Both the position numbers and the translations under genes were made by a program. A model generated the notes under the pieces. The model was not told the DNA's origin. It worked only from the letters and a program-made list of their open reading frames with translations, and searched no databases. Source: Kappaphycus alvarezii (Eukaryota > Rhodophyta > Florideophyceae > Gigartinales > Solieriaceae). From it: a DNA stretch of 64,000 bases. The stretch spans positions 124,001 through 188,000 of the forward strand of contig NADL03000523.1 in assembly GCA_002205965.3 (NCBI GenBank), given 5' to 3'. Shown here piece by piece: positions 29,383 to 40,910 of the stretch; positions within the stretch are counted from its first letter, which is position 1; the number at the start of each line of letters is the position of its first letter.

Positions 29383-30618
29383 TGTCACTACAAAAATGGT
29401 CCATTCTGCAGTTCCCAACATCCAGAAATCCATCACTGACCTTTCCTTTTCCTTTTTCAAAACGGTACTCCCTATTCTTCTGTAACCAAAAAAATCTGCA
29501 GTCTTTTCGTTTATGAATCCGTAATCATTTTATTACTCCCATTTTCTAATTTATGTTTGAAGATTTAGTCCTCCTTTTTCAAAAAGAAATATTTCCACTC
29601 GTGATCTTCGTTTTACTCCAAATGAAGTTCCAATCTTTTATCAGGCAGATTTTTTGGCACTGCCCTGAATGTATGGTAATTCAGAGCCGCAAAATTGCCT
29701 TGCAATTTTGCGGCTCAAATTGCCTTGCATTTTTCATGTCGCTCAAGACCGTGAAAATGACCAAGGACATGTACCCATTTGAGGTAGTATAGCGATTTTG
29801 CTGAAGCACAGCCCCTACTTTCAATTATCTCATCAGCTTACCAACGCACCCCATTAATTATTCATCAGCATGACCTAGCTCTGACCGACTGTAACCATTA
29901 ATAAATCGTGCAGTGCTTTGGAGCATTTGGAGTACACCCCTGGAGAAGTTCCTGTGGGCGGCAAGAATGAGAGTTCGATCATAATTTTGGACTCCTTAGA
30001 CGGGAAAGAGAGAAATTTTGCTGGTCCTGGAAAAGATTTGGAGGGCTTTTATATGTGAGTGAAGTCTATCTACCATTCTGAGCACTTCGAGGAAATTTGT
30101 GGGAATTCACTGGATACATGGTTATTTAATAAGAGTTTCTTTTGGTTATGACCTTCAAGAAAGGGATTGAGGGGAGTATAGATAGATTATTATTTTGCAA
30201 ATATCTTATAACGTGTCATTGTCAGCCGCATGATCGTTTTTTGTGCATTTTATGGTAACTAGTATGTTTATTTGAGACTTCAGGGTTAAGCTAAAAGTCT
30301 ACCATAGCTGAATAAACCAATTCCTTTTGCAGATATCAAGCAAGCTCAGAGACAACTTTAAGTGCAGGCGGAAGTAATCTAGAAGTTGAAAGTCAACTTC
30401 TGCTCTAAGAAACAATTCTTTATCGCTAGGTACTGAGCATAGGTTGCAGAACGTGCCTCTTTTATACTAACTCGTAGACCCTATGCCGCCCCCTCATCCT
30501 CATTCATCTCTTCTCGTTCCCAAAGCCATACTTCGGTAACACTCTTGCCGCTTGCGACACCTCCGTCTTGTGATAAGTGGGTTTGATATTTTAATTTTCT
30601 GGAGATATATCCCTAACA
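29383..30618 (+). mobile_element. Long LTR-like unit, copy B (decayed)
   Basis: The start, TGTCACTACAAAAATGGTCC, matches the start of copy D at 61,234. A block at 29,560-29,620 (AGTCCTCCTTTTTCAAAAAG, CTCGTGATC) matches copies C and D. The right part, 30,180-30,618, matches the promoter/R/U5 segment, including GAGACTTCAGGGTTA and CTTGCGACACCTCCGTCTTG. The acidic ORF is not readable. At 1.24 kb, with TG...CA-like ends and no adjacent internal region, it looks like a solo LTR. Confidence 0.6.
29684..29716. repeat. Perfect 15-bp hairpin inside unit B
   Basis: Arms GAGCCGCAAAATTGC (29,684-29,698) and its exact complement (29,702-29,716) flank a 3-base loop. Copies C and D have only one arm here, in a context reading AAAGCYGCDGCATTGCCT, so the hairpin arose in this copy. 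Confidence 0.85.
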
Positions 30619-33019
30619 CAAGGGGTTGGTTTCCGATAGCCGCGTTGGAATGAACTATATTTCTACATCTGTCGAGTCTTGCAGTCATAGAATTCGATTT
30701 CTTTATCCCAATTTTCTCAGGACCATCGTGTATATGCCTTCCACGCATCCCTCTCAGTTTAAGCTTTACAAAAGGACCAATATAGGAGACATTTAATCCA
30801 ATTATTGACTCCGAAATTTGCCGAGTTTTTTTGGCAAAATCACGTAACAATATTTTCTCTCAATAATTCGTAATGTCTTCTTGAAACTTTCTGGCCGACT
30901 GAAAAAGCCAACATGCGGCTTGAGAACTGCATTATGTTTTCGCTGTTGGTGAACTTGAGACCCGGCAAGTGGGTTAGCTTCCTATCAGCCATTGCATAAG
31001 GTACCAAATGAAAACTTTTTTAAAATCTTTTTCAAATATAATGTGCGAAACTCATCTATCCTACCATAGTGTTGTAGGAGGTATCTGTCAAGGTGAAAAT
31101 GTACGTAAGTGCGTATTTATTTCTATAGAAATAGGTTTCCCCCATTATTGTGTCCATCATTTGAGAGCTTGAGCCCCTTCTTAAACGCCTGTCGAGCCAG
31201 TGGCCTCAAAAATAGTCAATAAATGAGGTGATCGTTATATCCAGCTACGATCCTTATCCCCAAATTTCTTCCAAAGTCCTTTACCACGTAGCACGAATTA
31301 CATATCTTTCGACCATGTGTGATAGTAGGTTGGTGTCAGCGGTGCGACAAGAAACCTATACAGCTCTGTCCCGTCTAAGTCCGAAAATGTACGCAAAGAA
31401 CTTGATTACAGAGCAGACAAAACAAATGAAGAGAAAATCAGATAGCACAATACGAAAGGGAAACCTTAAATAGTCAGTTGAAACAAATTAACAACACCAC
31501 CACGTCTTCTGGATGGACTTAAATTATTTAATCGTAGACTTTTGCTCGCTAGCATATATAAATAGCATATTTAAATGCTGTCAAAAGTAATGAAATGGTA
31601 CATGTTATCACCGGTATGAACCCAGACAATTTCAGCTCTACAAGTTTCAAACCTAGCCGTGACACTTGTTATGTACCACAATCGAGCGGCCTCTACAAAA
31701 TTAACTTCTTTTTTTCTCTCTATAATGGCCCTTGCATTCACACTGACCATCCCTTCCACCTTTTTGGCGAACACATCGCTCAGATACCTCCTACTCTGCT
31801 TACAGACTAGATTGCTCCACCTGAAATAAGCACCAGAGGGACAGCGAAGACACAGCAAGCTACAATGCAATCTGCTGTCTCCATCCAGGATTCTAGAAAA
31901 CTCTTCTATTACCTACTCAAAGGAGCGATCATGGCCTCGAAAGACGGCATGACAATAGATGCTCATGCAATAGAAGAGCTACAAACTTTTAAAAACCCCA
32001 TATCTGGACCGAAATACAAATGGTGGTTGGAAAGGAGGATTGAAAAAACTTCTTTAGAAATTACGATTTGACCTGGAATAAAATATGAGACGAGCACAAC
32101 ACCTACACATATCAGCTCGGAAGCTAAAGATACGACAATCTGGGCCGAAATACTCAAAGAATAGTTTAAGAAAATATATTGAGTGCCTCTGCAGTAGTAA
32201 AATGGTATTTACGATGGAAAAAGTCATCCAGTCTGAATAATTTTAAGATTTTTCGCGCATTGAATCTGCCACCAATATGTGCATAAAAATTTCATTGAAA
32301 TTAAACAAATCTATTTAAATGCTTACTACTACCGCGAACAAACTGTAGTTGACATTAAAATAGGGTAATATCGTGTGAATATCTATTAATAAATTATGTG
32401 GAGCAGTCAAAAAAATGTTTAACGCAAAAAGAACTCCATTCGTCTCCTAACCGTAAACCGCCTCGAACAAAAAAAATTTCATTGACGTTCGATCACCAAA
32501 TTAGAGGTAATACATCAGAACTGAAGATGGAAGTCTTTTCTTATTTGAACCTTACAGTGTTTACATTTTCTGTCTTCTGCTGAATCATTCATGTACCTTG
32601 GGCGTTAACTCATTCCTCCAGCAAATTATGATGGATCGCCTCTAAATTGTAACCAACTAAATGCAATGGAATCTGATGTGACGAAGCATCAATGAAGTGC
32701 TCCATCCAACTTGTAGGATCAATTTTGAACGTGTACAGTTTTAGGTATGGAAATTGGTTACTTGACCGATGCTATATACAACGATTCCTTTAGTTATTCA
32801 CAAAAAATATGAATGTGTAAAGTCAACTATGGGTTTCTCATCACTCTACAGCTGCGACGTGTTTTACAATATTTGCTTTGAATCTTTCATGTACGTTTAT
32901 TATGTCTGGGACCGCCTAGTCAGTAAAAGAATGCCCTTGTGCTTTATCGGAAACTATTAACTGTGCCCATTACTATCCATTTGCAAAACTTTTCTACAAC
33001 ATTACGTTTTCTTATACTT
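30619..33019. other. Stretch with no identifiable gene
   Basis: Several open frames under 100 codons occur on both strands. The minus-strand frame at 31,571-31,870 (VEGMVSVNARAIIERKKEV) is the most protein-like, but I cannot assign it. No repeat or terminal structure noted. Confidence 0.4.
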
Positions 33020-33260
33020 ATCGCACCAGATGAAGCAGGATAGAAGATCTTTGCGTACTTTCAATACTTTAAAATGAGAGGTTATACGCACGAAGAGCGC
33101 CCGCTTGGCTCTGTGGTAATCAATCATCAGATATGGTTGCAGTGTTGTTGAAAGCGAATATAAGTCTGAATTTTGGTGTGAGTTCGCCAAGGGAAAGTGT
33201 AGCAACCAGCCTACAGAAAAAGTAACCCAATATGAGATCAAATTGTGTATTTAGTCGTAG
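33020..33260 (+). repeat. 5' LTR of the plus-strand Copia relic
   Basis: Pairs with 38,640-38,910 in direct orientation. Conserved blocks include CAGATATGGTTGCAG and CCCAATATGAGA-CAAATTGTGT. Divergence is high, so the insertion is old. Ends are approximate. Confidence 0.6.
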
Positions 33261-34689
33261 CCTCTCAATCTGGGAGTGTTGTCAATCATTTTAGTCCATC
33301 TATATTTACCTTTCCTTTATTTACCTGTTGAGTCATGGAGGAAGATTTTAGGAAGAGAGTTCCGCGCGTCGATGCAAACATAGTAACATATTCTCATTCT
33401 TAGGTGCTTGATTTCGAAGCCCTAGCCGAGAACAAGGAAGTACATTCTGTTCTCCTTCATAATATAGTGGGATAAATGAAAGAAGACGAACTGATGGCAG
33501 AGGAAAGAGCGAAAGTAATTAAGATTTTCTTCTCTCTTTTGATTTTCCTTTGCCAAGATGCTGAATGGAAAGTAGCACTAAAGAAATCCAATCCGTTCTA
33601 AATGTACTACCTTTTGGAGAAAATATAGGCTACAAAGACGCTAGCGAGGCTATTGTATTAAAAAAGTGAGCTTTTGCAGATGAAATGAGATAATCACCCT
33701 AGAATGAGTGAGTGTATAGACAAATTGGAGTTTATTTACACCATTAAAAGGCTGCGGGAAGCCTTTAATTTTACTTTGAAAGTTACTAACATTTTTGAAT
33801 GTTTGGAAATTCAAAAAAGTGATCGCATGGGCCAGTTTTGTCTGCTCTGTAGACACTACCGGATGATAAGCTGACATAGAAAGCAGTTTCAGCACAACTT
33901 CTACTTGAATTTATCTTATGAAGCAACGGCACCGCTTTTTAGTATAAAAAGTTTCATAGTACACCTTAAACTTCGAGTGAGCCGGTGCGTGAAGTTTAAT
34001 ATCATTAAAGACACTATAAGCGCAACTGTTCGAAAAAAGATTATGGTATCAATGCAATCATGGAGAGATCCAACAACTTGATAGAGACAACCAGAAATTT
34101 TTGTTTATTCTAAGTTACAGAGCGATAAGATAGAGTTTGCTATGGTATCATGCCTAGTTACACAAACGGTTCAGGATGAATCGATGTTCCCGAACTAAAG
34201 AGCTTCCCGCAGTGGTTTCAATAGGGGATGGCGGGCAACCTTAAGCAGACAGAAATGCTTTTGAGGTATTTAGTAATGGAAAGTCAGCGGCGGGTACGTC
34301 CAGAGATCCCTTATCGCTAGACAATATACTCCCCGTACCGAGGTTAGACGGAACTTTTTATTGTGTTCGGGGATTTTGGGGGTGGCTAGGGAACGGCATT
34401 TCAGGAGGGAAACTGTACCATTCTGAGTGGCGGTGAGATCATTATCGAAGAAGAGTTAGGAGATGGCTTTTTCGTTATACATGCAAGCATAGAACCGAAA
34501 GCACAAGTAAACAATATGGAAATTCATATCAGAGTATATCTTTGGCACCGAAGTTTTAAGAACATAAACAAGCAGATTATCCCGGAAATGTTGAGTCTAC
34601 AGGCCATGAAGGGAATGTAAGCTGGTGAAAAAGGCGAGTCCGGGAAGTAATTTGAACACTTCGTCAAGGGCAATATTCAGAGAATAAGT

Positions 34690-35160
34690 TTGAAGAAAAG
34701 AATACAACGGGAATCAGCCTCAGGAGAGGCAATCTTTTCAGATATATGTGGTTCGATGCATGTGACCAGTTTGGTTGGGGCGAAGTATTTCATTATCTTT
34801 AGTAACAGATTCTCCCGCCATAAGCTTGTATGTGTTATCGCTATGAAAATAAGATGTGAATCCAAGTTTTATCAGCTATCAGGGCTGGAGTTTTGGTAAG
34901 AGTAGAGCATTTATCGAGAAACTGTACTCGGATAATGAGGGCGAGTGTGAGGCTTTATTGAGCTTTTTTCACGAGAATGGGATGGAGAGCGAATTTTCGA
35001 AACGGTATGGCCCAGAGGAAAACATTGTCCCTGGGCGATTAAGTCGCACACATCGTGATATTTCCAGGTGAATGTTGGATCAAGTAGGACTACCGTCATC
35101 CTTTTGAGCAGAGCCTGTCAAAACAGTTGCAGAGATACAAAACGTTATTTGTTCTAGACG
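34690..35160 (+). pseudogene. Copia integrase core relic
   Basis: The first frame carries SDICGSMHVTSLVGAKYFII, including the first catalytic aspartate region of Copia integrase. A second frame continues with KLYSDNEGECEALLSFFHEN (second aspartate in SDN) and then the RYGPEEN stretch where the third catalytic residue lies. A third frame near 35,070 gives MLDQVGLPSSF followed by a stop where the family has a tryptophan. At least two frameshifts separate these blocks. The internal stop TGA at 35,105 fits TGG-to-TGA decay. Confidence 0.82.
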
Positions 35161-36490
35161 AAAAGATTTAGTATACCTCCTCTTCCTAATTTGTGTGGGG
35201 TCTTTAATATATTTTAATTCTTTACTTTTTTATCCCACAACAAACTGTTTTATCGATTTGAATTTATCAAAAAATTTTAGTTTTCAGTTTTTCACGCAAG
35301 AATTATAATTAATTTGGTAATTCAAAAACTCAATTTAATCTGAACAAGATCGAATATCCATATAAAATTTAACGAAGTTTTTTGAGATTACTTCAAAATG
35401 TTTTCTACCTTTGTAAGGCTGTAAATTTTAATAGCCCTCGAAGTTGTGTTTGGACGTCTGAGAGTATGACGGCTTTTTGTAAGATTTTCTTCTACCTGTG
35501 GCTCTTTAAATTGCTCAAGTATGCTTTCCACACTTTCCAAGGAGTCATGATCGTTTGCGATAGAAGTCATCTTTATTACAGTCACACGTGTAGAACTAAT
35601 CTTAGTAGCCCATGCGTGATTAGCTATTTGGCGGCCAGTTTTGGGGCGTAAGCATTTGAGAGCCCTAGGAGTAGGTAGCTGAGCATTTCCAGCCGTAGAA
35701 TGATCTGTAAGAACGATTATCGAAAGCAGAAAAGAAGGTAGCAAATGTGGAAGATGTGAAATATGAATCACCTGAACCAGAATTCACATTGGTAGTGGCT
35801 TAATTTGTAACTGCAATTTCAGAGGACCTTACGATTTTTTTCATTGGCGAAAGAAAAATGAATCTGGGTGGTCTGGGGTGGAGATTTCCAGTTCCACCTG
35901 GATGGTTTCCGTTAGTAGGAAATCTGCTATATTTGGAAAAATTAGGGTGACCACGGTATTTACAATGCCTAAAGTCGAAGAAGTATAGAATTTAAGAGAC
36001 ATCTATAGCTCTTAGAAGGTCCTCCGGGACTTGGATCTTGTTCTGAAATTGCTCTGATCAGGTGGCTACGCTGCACTAACATCAAATTTGTGCACTTATT
36101 GGCCACTGGATAGCGTTAAAGGAGAATCAAAACATATACTTATGATTAACTACTTACCTAATTAATCATGTATTTGAACTGACGCGGAAAGAGACAAATA
36201 AGTATATTTCTAGTACTTAATAGTTAATAGAAATACTTCTTAAATATACCGAGAAAGGTAAATCCCGGTTGTCGTGGAAGTTCAAAGAATAAAAAGTACA
36301 CTGGCAGCGTTAGCGGCGAGCTTGAGGAGAAAGGTTGACGTTCTTGCTAGTGGAGAACGATTGGGAGGGTTGAAATAGAAACTGTTGACATATTTTTGAA
36401 CTTTGATACCGATAGTGTATATGACTTCTACAGGTAAGAAGGTGACATGTTTTATCTCCAGCACACTTGACATCTCATTAGCTACGACCC

Positions 36491-36939
36491 CTAGTGTCTA
36501 TAAGATCGTTGTTCTCATATGAGGACTACTTTTAGAACTTCTTTTTCAGTACAAATATTTTTTACCTCAGCGCAATACTTGTCCCTCCGCATCAGTTCTC
36601 GGGTGTGTGTGGTCTATCAAAACAAACGTTTCAAGATTGTTGAAGTCGGCTAAGGCTAGAGCAATTTTCCCTTATTAACTTCCGCTCTTCGCACGGGGCA
36701 GTGAAATCAACTTCTTTTTGGAAGTAAATATAGTTCGTATTATCGTGGGGGGTTTCAAAAAATATGGCACATGTACAACAAGAATTAATGTACTCTAACT
36801 TAACATAAAAAAACCTTTTTGGAAGTAAGCATTTTGGGCTTCCAAAAAATTTACCTTTCCAAAATGTAACGGAAACAGTCCTCATATGAAGACAAAGTTT
36901 GCCTCATATAAGCACAGTGCTATGACGGATAGACACTAG
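36491..36939. mobile_element. Candidate terminal-inverted-repeat element
   Basis: CTAGTGTCTA at 36,491-36,500 is exactly inverted at 36,930-36,939. Subterminal CATATGAGGACT blocks (36,516-36,527 and, inverted, 36,871-36,882) add a second inverted pair. This is the shape of a short DNA transposon or MITE inserted in the Copia relic. No transposase domain is recognisable, and the minus-strand open frame 36,631-36,885 is unassigned. Confidence 0.35.
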
Positions 36940-38639
36940 TTGATGTCGCAGAGCTCCGTACTCTGAAAAAATGTCTACCAGCATGTGTGCCATAGTGTAA
37001 ATCGATGACCTGGACAGATAAAATATGGACTAATCTTACGGAAATAGTAGTAAGGGTAAACATATTTATCCTCTAGGACTGTATATACTGCATAACTAAA
37101 ACTTGTTTAGCTATCCTGCAGATGCTGTAAAATTTTTCTACGCTTTGATTTGCCTCAATTTTGAATAATGTGGGAAAATTATCATCGTTAGTTGCAGAAG
37201 AGTACATGAAAATGTATAAAAGATATGTAATTACCTGAAACTGTTTTAAAAATAGCCCAATAGGTATTAAAAATGACCGAAGCAAATGCAGTTCACTGAA
37301 TAACGAAGCCCTGCCCGAGAAGTGTAAAGTTTTGTGACGTACTGTTCTGTACAGGAATTCGACGGATCGTATCAGCATATCTGCTTCAAATTAGCGCCTA
37401 ATATATAATAACTAGATAATCCAAGACAGCCATATAGTTCATATCTACCAGGCAACAAAAAACAATGCAAACATCGGAAGATGAAGTTTAAGTTTCAATA
37501 ACGTCTCCATTTGCAATAGAAAAGGACCGTGTGCCAAAAAAAATATTATGGTTGCAAAGAAAACCATTCTAAACGCAAGAAAAATAAAAAGAAATCTTCC
37601 TGGCGCTTTTCCAAGAAAAGTGACATTAACACATACAAATGGATATTATATGCTCCGTAGACAGCTGCTGCAACTTCTGAGAACAATAAAACGCAAAGAT
37701 ACAATCAATTTTTAGTCACTATGGGGATGAATGTGGGCGACGGCATTTAAAAGACAATCACAAAGAAACATTTGGAAATTTTGAATTTTTTCAAGCTGTG
37801 TATGAATCTATACTGAAAAGTCCGAACTAAAACCAAAATATATTTGGATTGACACCAGAGGTACAGTTTTTGTATGTAAATTACTATCGAAGAAACCAAA
37901 ACATTTATTAGCTTGGTGTCTTAACCTGGTCCGCACTTTCCTTTCATGGGCTCGAGATGAATGAGAGTACATCTTTGATGAGTCAATCATTTCAACAGAC
38001 CAGGCTTCACATGGTAGCTATCAAATCTAGTAGCGCAAAAGTTGACTCACTTCATGATTTAAGATTTACAAATTGAGCAGCTGGGGATGTTAGGGATTGT
38101 AGATTAGGTGTTTGCACGTGCTTATGAGAATTGAACAAGACTGAGATCTTCCAACGAAACCAATTGATAATAAATTATCTCGTAGGACGTAGGCATTGGA
38201 AGTTGTATCCGCGGCTTTTGATCTGCTATCGTTTCGGAAGCTTGAGATGTTCAAATATCGTGTAATGGGTTTTAAAAGGAGCTATTCTACTTTTAGACTA
38301 AAGTAAAATCATTATCACATAGATGAAAAATGTGTTCTGTAAATAGGAGAAAGGAATGCTCGATGCATGAAATTGTTTGGAAAATAATCCTAGGTTTATT
38401 CCAACACTAGACAGGAAACGGTTCTTTAGTGTTCCCTTATTGTTCATTATGGTCTTGATACACAAAGAAGTGACACTAAAATGTTTCGCGAAAGAACACG
38501 CCCTTTATTTTAGAAAAAAGGTTCTAAGTCCAGAGATCTGGGATGTGTTGCAGTATTTTTGTTGAATCATTATAGCGTTTTTTCAATTTTCATCGATTCC
38601 AAAGAAAATATGGATGGTAAAAGAAGCAATTTCACATAT

Positions 38640-38910
38640 TGCAGAAATACATTTGATAGTAAATAAGGGCTTTTTACGATCTTCTTGTTCATTTTGACGA
38701 TTTAGGTACAAAATTTAACATGGCTCCTCAATCACGACTTATAAGCACGAAGACCGCCTGCTTGGTCTTACGATAATCCATATTCAGATATGGTTGCAGG
38801 ATTGATAAAAGTAGATACAAGTCTCAATCTTATTGCGAGCCCGTTGAAGTAAAAAGTAGCGATATTTCAATAGAAGAAACAACCCCATGTGAGAGAAAAT
38901 TGTGTTATCA
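38640..38910 (+). repeat. 3' LTR of the plus-strand Copia relic
   Basis: Direct-repeat partner of 33,020-33,260, with the same ordered blocks: GCACGAAGACCGCCTGCTTGG, TCAGATATGGTTGCAG and CCCCATGTGAGAGAAAATTG. Confidence 0.6.
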
Positions 38911-40679
38911 TTCCCCAATACGGTACTGAGAAATAACAATTCCGGTTAGTGCATCCAGTACATGAAATTTGTGGCAGATGTCATACATGCTGTACTTATG
39001 TGTCTCGTTGCTATCATTGGTGACTTGGCTTAGAAGGAATATAAAATATTACCCGGCGACAAAAGGGTGTTCGAACTTGTGCAAACCTTTTAGTTGGAGC
39101 TCTTTACTCTCGGCTAAACATCCAAAAGCGGCCTTCCCAGCTGTGATAAATATATTTTATGAATTTCGTAACCTGTGCCTGCATTATAATGCACAACATG
39201 GTTTTTGATAAAAAGATAAAGTTTTGCTCATTTTATGGAGACATCAGTACTAACAGTTCCACCCTTTCGAATATACTGCAAACTATTTAATAAAAGTATT
39301 TTTAGATCCTACTTTGGTAGAAACATTGTAATGGATTTGATTTGCTCCACATCAGACCAAGGAAGACTGAATTCCACACCTAGAAAGTACATGTCAACAA
39401 ACAACCAATTCATAACTCAATATAACCATTCAAGTAACACAGACGTGGCGTGATACCCAAGAGGAAAGGTTTTATAACTATTTTTCACTATCAATAGTGT
39501 TAATATCCACATATTACCTAGCCTACTTACCAAATCGCGCCCCCGATGAAGATGAAACATCGTACTAGTGTCTTCAGTACCGTCAAATAGTAACTTTCGC
39601 TTAGATCCGGCATTTCTACGTTGAAATAGTTCCTCATGAGTTATATGTAAAAAACTAAAGTCACTTAGAAGTTCTATGACTCCAATGGAGAATTTTGGTT
39701 CCAGTACTCTGCATATCAGAAGAGTTTTCCATTTGGCATGCTTTCGCAGCCAAGGTAGCCCTATTCCCAGATTCCCTCCGTTCCTATAATATAAAACTGT
39801 TGTCAACATTACCAGAAGCATTATCGGGGCACTCTATACCCAGTCGATCATTGACCACCTTCAGAAAATCATGGTACTTGTCGAACTGGTTGTACGCAGG
39901 AACGACTGAGGTGAAACTAGCATATATCGTCGCCAAGTCTGTTCTTCCACTTGAAGCAAAGTATTGGCTTATCGCAATAGAATGATTGATTTGCTTTCCT
40001 TTTTGAAGTGGCTGCTTAATTCGTATCAGTTCTTCACCGCAAATCAGTTCTTGTACGCCCCATATTGGACAGGTTCAAAAGGCGATTCCTGTGAGGCTTT
40101 TCTCAAAAAGGCGCATTTTCTCTCACTGCGACTGCCCTACCTGTCCCGTCCACTTCGAAGAATGTGCTACGGTCACTTCATTCATCTTGCTTCAACCAAC
40201 CCCGCAAATGAAACTAACGGGGGTGCCTTAAAGTGGCCTTAAAAGGTCACCAAAGCTGATAAACGCCCCAGTTGCGCCGCTTCAGATATCATGAGAGCTT
40301 CAACTCGGATGGAGCGCACTCCTAGTTCAGTCAGATTTCTCTGCGTGCCGTCTCTACCCTATTCCATCCTATAAACTTCCATTTTCTGTAGATTTCACCC
40401 CCCTCTGCAAGCTCTTTAACCTTATTTCTTCTCTCTATCCCTTCAAAAAATTTTTCGCTAACAACAGGAGCCTTGTTGTTCCCATCCCACATGCTTTCGC
40501 CGCTATCCATTCTCAGCGCTTGATCATCTTAAACCCCGATCTGGATATTAGTCTCAAATGTCACAAAAAATCGTCCTGATATTCTTCTCATTCATATCAA
40601 ACTTTCCACGGGGACCTAACAAGCGATGATTTATCATTGGATTCAATATAAGCTCTTGGTAGAAACAAAAGAAGATAGA
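38911..40679. other. Stretch with no identifiable gene
   Basis: Overlapping open frames of 60-134 codons occur on both strands at 39.4-40.2 kb. None contains a motif I recognise. It may be remnant TE sequence. Confidence 0.4.
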
Positions 40680-40910
40680 GATTAGTGCAGAAAAGTGTAA
40701 AAAAATGTACAAAACAGACAAGAATTTTCGTCTTCCCGTCTTGGCATATACGCAAAGTGAGATCGTAGCCTTAAGTATATAACTGTTAAGCAGTAATCGG
40801 ACGCCACTTATTTCGAATCATTCGTTTGAATACTAAAGTAAACCACCGAGAGTTCAAATTCATCATGCCGTAGAAGATCATAAAAATATTCAAATTCATA
40901 TTCCTCCCTT
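40680..40910 (-). repeat. 3' LTR of the second minus-strand Copia relic
   Basis: Direct repeat partner of 45,390-45,620; block order is conserved with substitutions and small gaps. Ends are approximate. Confidence 0.55.

Larger units (their letters stand above)
33020..38910 (+). mobile_element. LTR-flanked Copia relic, plus strand
   Basis: Direct repeats at about 33,020-33,260 and 38,640-38,910 share blocks such as GCACGAAGA-CGCC-GCTTGG and TCAGATATGGTTGCAG. They flank 5.4 kb. Inside, on the + strand, gag-like sequence lies at about 33,690-33,850 (MSECIDKLEFIY, KRLREAF). A protease/pre-integrase block (LDNILPVPRLDGTF) lies near 34,320. A pre-integrase zinc relic is at about 34,580-34,690, and a readable integrase core at 34,690-35,160. 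RT and RNase H are not recognisable in 35.2-38.6 kb. The order fits Ty1/copia. Confidence 0.65.
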
